The notes under the pieces: generated by a model | What the model was told of the DNA's origin: nothing | The model's database searches: none | What the model saw: the letters and a program-made list of their open reading frames with translations, nothing else | Position numbers and translations under genes: made by a program | Shown: one piece after another, positions 41,060 through 50,319 of the stretch | Layout: the number at the start of each line of letters is the position of its first letter | How positions within the stretch are numbered: the first letter of the stretch is position 1 | Assembly (NCBI RefSeq): GCF_001866645.1 | Contig: NZ_MLYP01000039.1 | Location: 186,001-250,000 of the forward strand | Reading direction: 5' to 3' | Source of the DNA: Streptomyces colonosanans | Lineage (GTDB): Bacteria; Actinomycetota; Actinomycetes; Streptomycetales; Streptomycetaceae | DNA: 64,000 nucleotides

Positions 41060-41132
41060 AGCGGACGACGAGGCTCGAACTCGCGACCTCAACCTTGGCA
41101 AGGTTGCGCTCTACCAACTGAGCTACGTCCGC
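41060..41132 (-). tRNA. tRNA-Gly(GCC), copy 2
   Basis: Identical in sequence to 37079-41 kb copy 1 (73 nt). It lies 77 bp after tRNA-Gly(UCC) on the same strand and is probably co-transcribed with it. Confidence 0.95.
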
Positions 41133-41209
41133 ATTGCCTCCGACCGGCTCTCACCGATCGGTGCGAGCACCAGCCTACCTGATCCACAAGGATGGTCGGA
41201 CCGATGCCA

Positions 41210-41284
41210 TGGAGCGGGTGACAGGAATTGCACACTGCGCCTCCCCCTTGGAAAGGGGGTGTTCTGCTACTGAACTACACCCGC
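41210..41284 (-). tRNA. tRNA-Gly(UCC) with encoded CCA
   Basis: The acceptor GCGGGTG pairs with CACCCGC. The anticodon loop tTTCCAa reads GGA/GGG. CCA (41210-41212, complement) is encoded, unlike most tRNAs in this window. Confidence 0.93.
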
Positions 41285-41334
41285 GTGTCCCTTGGGGTTT
41301 CGGCCTTTCGGCCTTGCCCCTCGGCGTGCTCCAG

Positions 41335-41365
41335 ACTCTATCTGATCACCAGGGGGGCAATGCAA
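41335..41365 (-). promoter_or_regulatory. candidate promoter of the tRNA-Gly pair
   Basis: On the minus strand TTGCAT (41360-41365) and TAGAGT (41335-41340) are 19 nt apart, about 50 bp upstream of tRNA-Gly(UCC). The spacer is slightly long. Confidence 0.4.
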
Positions 41366-41571
41366 GTCGGCTGCGGGCGAGGGCCGATGAGGGTGTGAGC
41401 GGGTGGCGGCGGGCGGCCGGGGAGTGCGCTTGCGGGGGTGCCCATGGCGAGACGCTCCGGGCGTCCGGGGCCAGGGGTCGACAGCCGATGGGACTGCAGC
41501 GGGGGCGGCTGGATGCCGCCACCCGGGCAGAGGGTGGGCCCGGTCGGGTCTGCCGGGTCCGCCCGAACGTG

Positions 41572-41889
41572 TCAGTGCGCCTGCGCGAACGCCTCGTACA
41601 CCTTCTTGGGGATGCGGCCCCGAGGCGGTACGTCCATGTTGTGGGAGCGAGCCCAGGCGCGGACGGCAGCCGGGTCGGGCGTCAATGCCGTGTGCGTGTA
41701 CGCCTTCCCGGACTTCGCCTTCTTGCGGCCGGCCTCGACGTACGGCGCCAGCACCTTACGCAGTTTCTTGGCGTTGGCTTGATTGAGGTCGATCTCGTAC
41801 GACTTGCCGTCCAGTCCGAAGACGATCGTTTCCGCCGCTTCTGAGCCGTCGATGTCGTCAAAGAGAGTGACTACGACACGCTGCGCCAC
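41572..41889 (-). CDS. lsrL: Lsr2-family nucleoid-associated protein (LsrL-like paralogue)
   Basis: A 105-aa protein. The N-terminal dimerisation domain (VVVTLFDDIDGSEAAETIVF, YEIDLNQANAKKLRKVLAPY) is followed by a Lys-rich linker and the C-terminal DNA-binding domain (VRAWARSHNMDVPPRGRIPK) with the RGR AT-hook-like triplet. GTG 41889 follows AAGGGA. Lsr2 proteins bind AT-rich DNA and silence it. Streptomycetes have two copies; the position by purSQL matches the second one, called LsrL, as I recall. Confidence 0.88.
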   Translation of the reverse strand: MAQRVVVTLFDDIDGSEAAETIVFGLDGKSYEIDLNQANAKKLRKVLAPYVEAGRKKAKSGKAYTHTALTPDPAAVRAWARSHNMDVPPRGRIPKKVYEAFAQAH

Positions 41890-42248
41890 GAATATCGGTC
41901 CCTTCGTGCGGCACCTTCGCGACCACCCTCCGCGACGTGCGCAGACGTCAGGGAGATGTCGGAGAGATGTCGACTGTCCGGCAGTAATTGAGCGAAGTAT
42001 CGGCTATTGCCTTTTCCTTTGTACAGTGCCTGGCATTGCGCTGTGAAGACCGATGGAATGCCTCCGCGTGTCCGCACGCATTGCCCTCCCGTGTCTTCTG
42101 CGGTTTTTCCAAGGATTTTCCGTGCACATCCCGCGGTCACTGTCGGACCGTGATGGAAGTCACGTAGGATCCTACGAATCTACGCGAGTAGAAATTTTGT
42201 ACGGGTAGTCTGAAGGGACCTGCTCAGCACCACACATCGGGAGTGCCA
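41890..42248. other. divergent region between lsrL and purS
   Basis: It is less GC-rich than its surroundings (for example AGAAATTTTGTA near 42189). It holds the palindrome at 42163-42176 and should contain both promoters. No gene is seen. Confidence 0.5.
42163..42176. promoter_or_regulatory. perfect palindrome upstream of purS
   Basis: CGTAGGATCCTACG is a 14-bp perfect palindrome 73-86 bp before the purS start. It is a candidate operator for the purine operon or lsrL. Confidence 0.45.
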
Positions 42249-42512
42249 GTGGCACGCGTCGTAGTCGACGTCATGCTCAAGCCGGAGATCCTCGACCCGC
42301 AGGGCCAGGCGGTGCAGCGCGCACTGCCGCGGCTCGGATTCGAGGGCATCTCCGATGTACGTCAGGGAAAGCGATTCGAACTCCAGGTGGACGGGCCGGT
42401 TGACGACGCCGCGCTCGCCCGCATCCACGATCTCGCGGAATCCTTCCTCGCCAACACCGTGATCGAGGACTTCACCGTCAAGGTGGAGGAAGTGGCGGAG
42501 GCCGCGAAGTGA
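42249..42512 (+). CDS. purS: phosphoribosylformylglycinamidine synthase subunit PurS
   Basis: An 87-aa protein starting MARVVVDVMLKPEILDPQGQ, with LGFEGISDVRQGKRFEL, diagnostic of PurS. It bridges PurL and PurQ in the FGAM synthase complex. GTG 42249 is preferred to GTG 42243 because GGGAG lies 5 nt before it. The last four bases overlap purQ. Confidence 0.95.
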   Translation: MARVVVDVMLKPEILDPQGQAVQRALPRLGFEGISDVRQGKRFELQVDGPVDDAALARIHDLAESFLANTVIEDFTVKVEEVAEAAK

Positions 42513-43189
42513 CCGCTCGTATTGGCGTCGTCACTTTCCCGGGCAGTCTGGACGACCGCGACACCCAGCGCGCGATCCGCCTCGCGGGCGCCGAACCGGT
42601 CGCTCTCTGGCACAAGGACAAGGACCTCCAGCAGGTCGACGCCGTCGTGCTGCCGGGCGGCTTCTCGTACGGCGACTATCTGCGCGCCGGTGCCATCTCC
42701 CGCTTCTCGCCGGTGATGGAGACCGTCATCGAGCAGGCGAAGGCCGGTCTGCCGGTCCTCGGTATCTGCAATGGCTTCCAGGTCCTCACCGAGGCCCATC
42801 TCCTCCCGGGCGCGATGCTCGGCAACAACCACCTCCACTTCATCTGCCGCGACCAGAAGCTGCGGGTGGAGAACGCGGAGACCTCCTGGACCAGCGACTA
42901 CGAGAGCGGCCAGGAGATCCACATCCCGCTGAAGAACATGGACGGCCGCTACGTCGCCGACGAGTACACGCTCGACAAGCTGGAGGCCGAGGGCCGGGTG
43001 GTGTTCCGCTACCTCGACTTCAACCCCAACGGCTCGCTCCGCGACATCGCCGGCATCACCAACGAGGCCGGTAACGTCGTCGGCCTCATGCCGCACCCCG
43101 AGCACGCCGTCGAGCCGCTGATCGGTACGGGCCGTACCGACGGCCTCCCGTTCTTCACCTCGATCCTCAAGAAGCTGGTGGGCGCATGA
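42509..43189 (+). CDS. purQ: phosphoribosylformylglycinamidine synthase subunit PurQ (glutaminase)
   Basis: A 226-aa class I glutamine amidotransferase. The nucleophile Cys87 is in LGICNGFQ, and His196 and Glu198 are in MPHPEHAVEP. VVLPGGFSYGDYLRAGAISR is the family signature. GTG 42509 overlaps the purS stop (GTGA), and the stop overlaps the purL start (ATGA). It supplies ammonia to PurL. Confidence 0.97.
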   Translation: MTARIGVVTFPGSLDDRDTQRAIRLAGAEPVALWHKDKDLQQVDAVVLPGGFSYGDYLRAGAISRFSPVMETVIEQAKAGLPVLGICNGFQVLTEAHLLPGAMLGNNHLHFICRDQKLRVENAETSWTSDYESGQEIHIPLKNMDGRYVADEYTLDKLEAEGRVVFRYLDFNPNGSLRDIAGITNEAGNVVGLMPHPEHAVEPLIGTGRTDGLPFFTSILKKLVGA

Positions 43190-45444
43190 GCCGGACGCCT
43201 CTGGACACGGTCGAACACGCGACCGCGACCCCCGACGTCGAGCTGCCCTGGGCCGAACTCGGCCTGAAGAAAGACGAGTACGAGCGGATCGTCGAGATCC
43301 TGGGCCGCCGCCCCACCGGCGCCGAGCTCGCCATGTACTCGGTCATGTGGTCCGAGCACTGCTCGTACAAGTCCTCCAAGGTCCACCTCCGCCAGTTCGG
43401 CGAGAAGGCCCCCGAGTCCGACGCCCTGCTCGTGGGCATCGGCGAGAACGCCGGTGTCGTGGACGTCGGTCAGGGGTACGCGGTCACCTTCAAGGTCGAG
43501 TCGCACAACCACCCCTCGTACGTCGAGCCCTACCAGGGCGCGGCCACGGGCGTCGGCGGCATCGTGCGCGACATCATCGCGATGGGCGCTCGGCCGGTCG
43601 CCGTCGTCGACCCCCTTCGCTTCGGCGCGGCCGACCACCCGGACACCAAGCGTGTGCTGCCCGGCGTCGTCGCCGGCATCGGCGGCTACGGCAACTGCCT
43701 CGGCCTGCCCAACATCGGCGGCGAGGTCGTCTTCGACGCCTGCTACCAGGGCAACCCGCTGGTCAACGCCGGTGCCATCGGTGTGATGCGGCACGAGGAC
43801 ATCCACCTCGCGAAGGCGTCCGGCGCGGGCAACAAGGTCATCCTGTACGGGGCCCGGACCGGCGGTGACGGCATCGGCGGCGCGTCGATCCTGGCCTCCG
43901 AGACCTTCGACGACGCGAAGCCCTCCAAGCGCCCCGCCGTTCAGGTCGGCGACCCCTTCCAGGAGAAGCTCCTCATCGAGTGCACCCTGGAGGCCTTCCG
44001 GGAGAAGCTGGTCGTCGGCATCCAGGACCTGGGCGCGGCCGGCCTGTCGTGTGCCACCTCCGAACTGGCCTCCAACGGCTCCGGCGGCATGCGCGTGACG
44101 CTGGACGACGTACCGCTGCGCGACTCGACGCTCTCGCCCGAGGAGATCCTCATGAGCGAGTCGCAGGAACGGATGTGCGCGGTCGTCGAGCCGGAGAAGG
44201 TCGACCGGTTCCTGGAGATCTGCGCCAAGTGGGACGTCATCGCCACGGTCATCGGCGAGGTGACTGACGGCGACCGACTGGAGATCTACTGGCACGGCGG
44301 GAAGATCGTCGACGTCGACCCGCGGACGGTCGCCCACGAGGGGCCGGTGTACGAGCGCCCGTACGCCCGTCCGCAGTGGCAGGACGAACTCCAGGCGGAT
44401 GACGCGAACAAGCTGCCGCGTCCGGCCACCGCCGAGGAGCTCAAGGAGCAGGTTCTCAAGCTCGTCGGTTCCCCCAACCAGGCATCGAAGTCCTGGATCA
44501 CCTCGCAGTACGACCACTTCGTACAGGGCAACACGGTCCTTGCCCAGCCCGAGGACTCCGGGATGATCCGTATCGACGAGACGTCCGGGCTCGGTGTCGC
44601 CATCGCCACCGACGGCAACGGCCGCTATGCGAAGCTCGACCCGTACGCGGGCGCGCAGCTCGCGCTCGCCGAGGCGTACCGCAATGTGGCCACCACCGGC
44701 GCCAAGCCGCTGGCCGTCTCCGACTGCCTGAACTTCGGCTCGCCCGAGGACCCGGCCGTCATGTGGCAGTTCGCGGAGGCGGTCCGCGGACTCGCCGACG
44801 CCTGCCTGCAGCTCGGCACCCCGGTGACCGGCGGCAATGTCTCCCTCTACAACCAGACGGGCGACGCCGCCATCCACCCGACGCCGGTGGTCGCGGTCCT
44901 CGGCGTGATCGACGACGTGGCCCGGCGCACCCCGGTCGCCTTCCAGGAGCACGGCCAGTTGCTCTACCTTCTCGGCGACACCCGTGAGGAGTTCGGTGGT
45001 TCGGCCTGGTCGCAGGTCGTCCACGACCACCTCGGCGGTCTGCCCCCGCGGGTCGACCTGGAACGTGAGCGCCTGCTCGGCGAGATCCTGATCTCGGCCT
45101 CCCGCGACGGCATGATCGACTCCGCGCACGACCTGTCCGACGGTGGCCTGATCCAGGCCGTGGTCGAGTCGGCGCTGCTCGGCGGGAAGGGCGCGCGGCT
45201 GATCGTGCCGGACGGCCTCGACGCCTTCACCTTCCTCTTCTCCGAGTCGGCCGGCCGCGCGATCGTCGCCGTGCCGCGCTCCGAGGAGGTCCGCTTCAAC
45301 GACATGTGCGGTGCACGCGGCCTGCCGGCCACCCGCGTCGGTGTCGTCGACGGGGAAACGGTCGAGGTGCAGGGCAAGTTCGCGCTGACCCTGGAGGAGC
45401 TGCGCAAGGTCCACGAGGAGACCATGCCGGCGCTGCTGGCGTGA
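43186..45444 (+). CDS. purL: phosphoribosylformylglycinamidine synthase subunit PurL
   Basis: A 752-aa small-type PurL, which needs PurS and PurQ. It carries two AIR-synthase-like halves: SEHCSYKSSKVHL and FKVESHNHPSYVEPYQGAAT in the first, GLGVAIATDGNGRYAKLDPY and DCLNFGSPEDP with VTGGNVSLYNQ in the second. It catalyses FGAR + NH3 + ATP to FGAM. It is the third gene of purSQL, followed by a terminator. Confidence 0.97.
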   Translation: MSRTPLDTVEHATATPDVELPWAELGLKKDEYERIVEILGRRPTGAELAMYSVMWSEHCSYKSSKVHLRQFGEKAPESDALLVGIGENAGVVDVGQGYAVTFKVESHNHPSYVEPYQGAATGVGGIVRDIIAMGARPVAVVDPLRFGAADHPDTKRVLPGVVAGIGGYGNCLGLPNIGGEVVFDACYQGNPLVNAGAIGVMRHEDIHLAKASGAGNKVILYGARTGGDGIGGASILASETFDDAKPSKRPAVQVGDPFQEKLLIECTLEAFREKLVVGIQDLGAAGLSCATSELASNGSGGMRVTLDDVPLRDSTLSPEEILMSESQERMCAVVEPEKVDRFLEICAKWDVIATVIGEVTDGDRLEIYWHGGKIVDVDPRTVAHEGPVYERPYARPQWQDELQADDANKLPRPATAEELKEQVLKLVGSPNQASKSWITSQYDHFVQGNTVLAQPEDSGMIRIDETSGLGVAIATDGNGRYAKLDPYAGAQLALAEAYRNVATTGAKPLAVSDCLNFGSPEDPAVMWQFAEAVRGLADACLQLGTPVTGGNVSLYNQTGDAAIHPTPVVAVLGVIDDVARRTPVAFQEHGQLLYLLGDTREEFGGSAWSQVVHDHLGGLPPRVDLERERLLGEILISASRDGMIDSAHDLSDGGLIQAVVESALLGGKGARLIVPDGLDAFTFLFSESAGRAIVAVPRSEEVRFNDMCGARGLPATRVGVVDGETVEVQGKFALTLEELRKVHEETMPALLA

Positions 45445-45455
45445 CCACACCCGTG

Positions 45456-45488
45456 AGGGGCCCCGTCCGGGACATGGGGCGGGGCCCT
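45456..45488 (+). terminator. terminator of purSQL
   Basis: GGGGCCCCGTCC and GGGCGGGGCCC arms with a short loop, starting about 12 nt after the purL stop, then TTCTC. Confidence 0.7.
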
Positions 45489-45519
45489 TCTCGTACGGCC
45501 TGATACGGCTCATGCGGCC

Positions 45520-46983
45520 TCATACGGCCGCGGGTTCCTCGACGGGCTTCGCCTCCACCGGTCGCGTCCTCGGCAGCCGCAGGGCGAGCAGCAGGCACAG
45601 CGCCATGACCACGGCCCCGCACAGGAACACCGTGTCGAGCGCGGAGACGTACGCCGTCACGCCCGCGACGCGGTCCGCTCCGCGCAGGGCGACCAGGGAG
45701 CCGACGTCGCCGGGGCCGTCGTAGAGGCGGTTGAGCAGGGTGCCGAACAGGGTGGCGCCGAGGGCTCCGCCGAGGGTTTGGAAGAAGCGGATCGCGGTGG
45801 TGGCGACTCCGAGCTGGTGACGCGGGGCTGTCTGCTGCACCAACTGGATCAGCTGGCCGAGGAGTTGGCCGAAACCGAGGCCGACGAGCAGCAGGGCCGA
45901 CCTCAGCTGCCACAGGGAGGTGTGGGGGCCGGTGGCGGCCAGCAACAGATAGGCGGCCGTGCCGACCGCGGAACCGCTGATCACGAACGTCCGCTCGGAC
46001 CAGCCGCGTTCGGTGAGCCGCCCGGTGGCGATGCCGACAGCCGTGATGCCTGCCGCCATGGGGATCAGATACAGGCCGGCGGAGGAGCTGGAGATGCCGC
46101 GGACGAGCTGGAGGTAGACCAGTACGTAGTAGATGGCGCCCATCATGGCCGCGCCCGTCAGCCCCTGGATCGCGAAGCCCAGGCGCAGTTCGCGGATACG
46201 GAAGAGCGAGGGCGGCAGGATGGGCTCGGCGGCGGTGAACTGGCGGCGCAGGAAGAGCCCGAGAGCGCAGGCGAAGGCCAGTGCCAGGCTGATGACCTGC
46301 GGGGACGTCCATGCGTACTGCTTGCCGCCCCACTCGGTGACCAGCAGCAGCGCGGTGGAGAACGCGGCGGCGAGCACGGCGCCGGTGAAGTCGACCGAGC
46401 GGCCAGTGGCAGGGCGGGGGAGCTTCAGCACGACCACCGCGGTGGCCAGGGCGGCGATGCCGAGCGGCACATTGACGTAGAACGCCCAGCGCCAGCCGGC
46501 GTGGTCGGCGAGGAAGCCGCCGAGCCAGGGGCCCGCGGCCATACCGCCGCCCGCGACGATCCCGCCGGTGCCGGCGCCCTTGTTCTTCTTAGCGCCGGGC
46601 CCCGCGAGCTGGGCGATGACGACCATCGTCACGCTCATCAACCCGCCCGCGCCGATGCCCTGTACGGCCCGCGAGGCGATCAGCCAGCCGATCGAAGGGG
46701 CCGCACCGCACAGGGCCGAGCCGCCCAGGAAGGCGCCCAGGGCGCCGAGGAAGACAGGCTTGGCGCCGAGGGTGTCGCAGAGCCTGCCGTAGAGCGGGAG
46801 CATCGCGGCGGACGCCAGGGAGAAGGCGCTGACCAGCCACGGGATCTTGTCGATGCCGTGCGCGGGGTCGAGGTCGCGGACGATCGGCACGGTGGCCGCC
46901 GACACGATCTGCGTGTCCAGGACGGCCAGGACGATCGTCACGAGGCAGGCGAGTATGCCGAGTTTGCGTTGGGTGTCGGTCAT
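45520..46983 (-). CDS. DHA2 family MFS transporter
   Basis: A 487-aa protein with about 14 helices. VTIVLAVLDTQIVSAATVP is the D1 motif, GRLCDTLGAKPVFL motif A and MAAGPWLGGFLADHAGWRWA motif C. ATG 46983 (MTDTQRK) is assumed; an upstream ATG at 46995 is possible. It is divergent from a tetR gene across a short AT-rich region, the standard arrangement of a regulated drug exporter. Confidence 0.88.
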   Translation of the reverse strand: MTDTQRKLGILACLVTIVLAVLDTQIVSAATVPIVRDLDPAHGIDKIPWLVSAFSLASAAMLPLYGRLCDTLGAKPVFLGALGAFLGGSALCGAAPSIGWLIASRAVQGIGAGGLMSVTMVVIAQLAGPGAKKNKGAGTGGIVAGGGMAAGPWLGGFLADHAGWRWAFYVNVPLGIAALATAVVVLKLPRPATGRSVDFTGAVLAAAFSTALLLVTEWGGKQYAWTSPQVISLALAFACALGLFLRRQFTAAEPILPPSLFRIRELRLGFAIQGLTGAAMMGAIYYVLVYLQLVRGISSSSAGLYLIPMAAGITAVGIATGRLTERGWSERTFVISGSAVGTAAYLLLAATGPHTSLWQLRSALLLVGLGFGQLLGQLIQLVQQTAPRHQLGVATTAIRFFQTLGGALGATLFGTLLNRLYDGPGDVGSLVALRGADRVAGVTAYVSALDTVFLCGAVVMALCLLLALRLPRTRPVEAKPVEEPAAV

Positions 46984-47006
46984 GGGCAGCACCATCCCCG
47001 AATTCA

Positions 47007-47070
47007 TGTACCGAGTCAATATTTAATCACGGAGTAAGGTTCATCCGAGTCGAAAATTCGCCTTGGTACA
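47007..47070. promoter_or_regulatory. divergent promoter/operator region of the MFS/tetR pair
   Basis: An inverted pair TGTACCGAG (47007-47015) and CTTGGTACA (47062-47070) matches at 8 of 9 bases, and CCGAGTC is repeated at 47011 and 47045. The AT-rich stretch CAATATTTAATCA lies between. Confidence 0.45.
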
Positions 47071-47078
47071 GTGGTGCC

Positions 47079-47717
47079 ATGGCTGCTGAGGCGATGGGGC
47101 TGCGCGAGCGCAAGAAGCGGCAGACGGCGTTGCGGATCTACCGGACCGCGATCGCCCTGTTCGCGGAGAAGGGCTTCGAGGCCGTCTCGGTCCAGGAGAT
47201 CGCCGATGCCGCCGAGGTCTCCAAGATGACCGTCTTCAACTACTTCGGCTCGAAAGAAGACTTGGTCTTCCGGCCCATGGTCGAGCACTTCTCGGACGCC
47301 GCCCGCGCCGTACGCGAGCGCGCGCCTGGCGAGTCGGCGGTGGACGCCGTACGACGGCAGTTCATGGAGATGATCAAGGGGCGCGACCCGTCGATCGGCC
47401 TGCATGGTGAGCCGACCCGCCGGATCCGCGAGGTCATCATGGCGACACCGGCGCTGAAGGAACGCGCCTATGTCGAGTCCGAGAAGGGCGCGCGCGCACT
47501 GGCCGACCTGCTCGCCGAGGAGACCGGCGACGCCACACTCGCTCTGATCGCCGCCGCCACGCTGACCGCCGCCCGTAACGCCCTTGTCGAGGAGCACTTC
47601 CGCCGCATCGTCGGCGGCGAGACCGCCGACCAGGTCGCCGCGGACGCCGCCGAACGCGCCCACCGCGCCTTCGACCTGGTCGCAAAGGGTCTGCACGGAT
47701 ACGCGGTCAAGGCCTAG
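47079..47717 (+). CDS. TetR family regulator
   Basis: A 212-aa protein. The helix-turn-helix (about 15-60) contains FEAVSVQEIADAAEVSKMTV and FNYFGSKEDLVF. The ligand domain follows (FMEMIKGRDPSIGLHGEP). ATG 47079 is the start. It is divergent from the DHA2 exporter, its likely target, and 10 bp before the next gene on the same strand. Confidence 0.9.
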   Translation: MAAEAMGLRERKKRQTALRIYRTAIALFAEKGFEAVSVQEIADAAEVSKMTVFNYFGSKEDLVFRPMVEHFSDAARAVRERAPGESAVDAVRRQFMEMIKGRDPSIGLHGEPTRRIREVIMATPALKERAYVESEKGARALADLLAEETGDATLALIAAATLTAARNALVEEHFRRIVGGETADQVAADAAERAHRAFDLVAKGLHGYAVKA

Positions 47718-47727
47718 GCTCACCGCC

Positions 47728-48525
47728 ATGCCCGCGGCCAAGAAGCGCACCCGAACCTACGACCCGGTGAAGACCCGCACGGCGGTCCTCGCTCAGCTCG
47801 GCAACGTACGGGACGCCGTACGCACCCTGACGCCCGGGCAACTCGCCCTCCCCACGCGGCTGGAGGGCTGGGCGGTGCGGGAGCTGGTCGCGCACATCGG
47901 GATGGCCGTCACGGCCGTCGGCCGGTCCCTCGACCTGCCGGAGCCGGTGCGGCAGGACGCCTCGCTCCTCGACTGGCCGTTCGCCACCTCCGCCAGCTCC
48001 TCGGCCATCGACGACTTCACCCGACGGCTCGCCCAGGACCACCCCGACCTCGACGCCTATCTCGCACAGGTCGAGCAGATCCTGATCCGGCAGCTCGACA
48101 CGCATCCCGGCACCCGGCTGCTCGCCACCAACGCCGGGGCCCTGCCGCTGGCCGACTACCTCGTCACCCGCACCGTCGAACTCGTCGTCCACACCGACGA
48201 TCTCAACGCCGCTGTTCCGGGCCTGGACATCCCCCAGGACCGTCAGGCACTCGCCGCCGCCACGCGGCTCCTGGCCGACGCGCTCGCGATGGAGGCACCC
48301 GGCGCATCGACCGAGGTGCGCATCCCGCCGTACGCCGTCGTGCAGTGCGTCGAGGGCCCCCGGCACACCCGTGGCACCCCGCCCAACGTCGTCGAGACCG
48401 ACCCGCTGACCTGGATCCGGCTGGCCACCGGACGGACGGCGTGGCAGGAGGCCGTGGCGGACGCCAAGGTCAGTGCGAGCGGGGAACGGGCCGACCTCGG
48501 GGCACTGCTGCCGCTCATGGCGTGA
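47728..48525 (+). CDS. maleylpyruvate isomerase family (mycothiol-dependent) protein
   Basis: A 265-aa protein. The N-terminal DinB/MDMPI domain (about 15-170) has LPTRLEGWAVRELVAHIGM, with the metal-ligand-type His, and VELVVHTDDLNAAV. The C-terminal SCP2-like domain (about 195-260) contains VQCVEGPRHTRGTPP and TWIRLATGRTAWQEAV. Such proteins are mycothiol-dependent isomerases or transferases; the substrate here is unknown. It starts 11 bp after tetR and may be co-transcribed with it. Confidence 0.82.
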   Translation: MPAAKKRTRTYDPVKTRTAVLAQLGNVRDAVRTLTPGQLALPTRLEGWAVRELVAHIGMAVTAVGRSLDLPEPVRQDASLLDWPFATSASSSAIDDFTRRLAQDHPDLDAYLAQVEQILIRQLDTHPGTRLLATNAGALPLADYLVTRTVELVVHTDDLNAAVPGLDIPQDRQALAAATRLLADALAMEAPGASTEVRIPPYAVVQCVEGPRHTRGTPPNVVETDPLTWIRLATGRTAWQEAVADAKVSASGERADLGALLPLMA

Positions 48526-48760
48526 GGCGGATCCGCGGGACGCCCGTCCGCGCGCAGGGTGTGCGACGTCTCACTCGCATCCACTTCGCAGGAATCCACC
48601 GCGCCTGCCGACGCCGCGTCCACGCACCCGATCGATCCTCGCGCACCCAAACTGACCTGCGAAAACGCTGTACACATGGCAACGGTTGCAGGCGAGAGAC
48701 CCGGGACTTAAACCCATCCCCAATTCGGACCAGTGGTCGGCCTCGAATACACTCGGGGGC

Positions 48761-50287
48761 GTGCCACGTGGTGACGGTCGACTCAATCACGACCTGCTCC
48801 CCGGTGAGAAAGGCCCCCAGGACGCGTGTGGCGTCTTCGGTGTCTGGGCTCCGGGTGAAGAGGTCGCAAAGCTCACGTACTTCGGGCTCTACGCCCTCCA
48901 ACATCGGGGTCAGGAATCCGCGGGTATCGCGGTCAGTAATGGCTCCCAGATCCTCGTCTTCAAGGACATGGGACTGGTCTCCCAGGTCTTCGACGAGACC
49001 TCGCTCGGTTCGCTCCAAGGTCATATCGCGGTCGGTCACGCCCGCTACTCGACCACCGGCGCCTCCGTGTGGGAGAACGCCCAGCCGACATTCCGCGCCA
49101 CGGCGCACGGCTCCATCGCTCTCGGCCACAACGGCAACCTCGTCAACACGGCGCAGCTCGCCGGGATGGTCGCCGATCTCCCCAAGGAGACCGGCCGTGC
49201 CACACAGGTGGCCGCGACGAACGACACGGACCTCGTCACCGCCCTCCTGGCCGGCCAGGTCGACGACGACGGCAAGCCGTTGACCGTCGAGGAAGCGGCC
49301 CCCGCGGTGTTGCCGCAGGTCAAGGGCGCCTTCTCGCTTGTCTTCATGGACGAGCAGACCTTGTACGCGGCCCGGGACCCCCAGGGCATCCGCCCGCTGG
49401 TCCTCGGTCGCCTGGAGCGCGGCTGGGTCGTCGCCTCCGAGACCGCCGCGCTCGACATCACGGGCGCCAGCTTCGTCCGCGAGATCGAGCCGGGCGAGTT
49501 CATCGCCATCGACGAGAACGGGCTGCGGTCGTCGCGCTTCGCGGATGCGAAGCCCCGTGGCTGTGTCTTCGAGTATGTGTACCTGGCTCGCCCCGATACC
49601 GACATCGCCGGACGCAACGTCTACCTCTCCCGCGTCGAGATGGGCCGCCGCCTCGCCAAGGAGGCCCCTGTCGAGGCCGACCTGGTGATACCGACCCCGG
49701 AGTCCGGTACCCCGGCCGCCGTCGGCTACGCGGAGGAGAGCGGCATCCCGTTCGGTGCCGGCCTGGTGAAGAACGCGTACGTCGGGCGCACCTTCATCCA
49801 GCCCTCGCAGACGATCCGCCAGCTCGGCATCCGCCTGAAGCTGAACCCGCTGAAGGACGTCATCAAGGGCAAGCGCCTGGTCGTCGTCGATGACTCGATC
49901 GTGCGTGGTAACACCCAGCGGGCGCTGGTGCGGATGCTGCGCGAGGCGGGCGCCGCCGAGGTCCACATCCGGATCTCCTCCCCGCCGGTGAAGTGGCCGT
50001 GCTTCTTCGGCATCGACTTCGCCACCCGCGCCGAGCTGATCGCCAACGGCATGACGGTCGAGGAGATCGGCACCTCGTTGGGCGCCGACTCCCTGGCGTA
50101 CATCTCCCTCGACGGGATGATCGAGGCGACCGCCATCGCCAAGCCGAATCTGTGCCGCGCCTGCTTCGACGGCGAGTACCCGATGGAGCTGCCGGACCCT
50201 GAGCTGCTGGGCAAGCAGCTCCTGGAGACCGAGCTGGCGGCCGGTCCGGCCGCCACGGCCGCCGCCGACGCCATCCGTCGCCCGTGA
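48761..50287 (+). CDS. purF: amidophosphoribosyltransferase
   Basis: A 508-aa enzyme for the first committed step of purine synthesis (PRPP + Gln to PRA). A 22-residue propeptide precedes the catalytic Cys23 (DACGVFGVW). The PRTase loop VVVDDSIVRGNTQR is intact. Four cysteines expected for a B. subtilis-type iron-sulphur cluster are present: one in KPRGCVFEY, one in WPCFFGID and two in CRACFDGEY. GTG 48761 gives the propeptide. purM follows after 32 bp. Confidence 0.97.
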   Translation: MPRGDGRLNHDLLPGEKGPQDACGVFGVWAPGEEVAKLTYFGLYALQHRGQESAGIAVSNGSQILVFKDMGLVSQVFDETSLGSLQGHIAVGHARYSTTGASVWENAQPTFRATAHGSIALGHNGNLVNTAQLAGMVADLPKETGRATQVAATNDTDLVTALLAGQVDDDGKPLTVEEAAPAVLPQVKGAFSLVFMDEQTLYAARDPQGIRPLVLGRLERGWVVASETAALDITGASFVREIEPGEFIAIDENGLRSSRFADAKPRGCVFEYVYLARPDTDIAGRNVYLSRVEMGRRLAKEAPVEADLVIPTPESGTPAAVGYAEESGIPFGAGLVKNAYVGRTFIQPSQTIRQLGIRLKLNPLKDVIKGKRLVVVDDSIVRGNTQRALVRMLREAGAAEVHIRISSPPVKWPCFFGIDFATRAELIANGMTVEEIGTSLGADSLAYISLDGMIEATAIAKPNLCRACFDGEYPMELPDPELLGKQLLETELAAGPAATAAADAIRRP

Positions 50288-50319
50288 GCCCGTCCCACCA
50301 ACCTGAAAGATCCCAGACC

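Noticed and set aside
37079..41132. A complete integrative element between the two tRNA-Gly copies
   Set aside because: Both tRNAs are intact, no integrase or relics are present, and the operon looks like normal chromosomal content; kept only as a low-interest observation.
42163..42248. Purine riboswitch before purS
   Set aside because: No conserved purine-aptamer loops can be found; only a DNA palindrome is present.
43009..45513. Minus-strand long open frame opposite purQ/purL
   Set aside because: It is antisense to well-conserved purL and shows only GC-bias composition.
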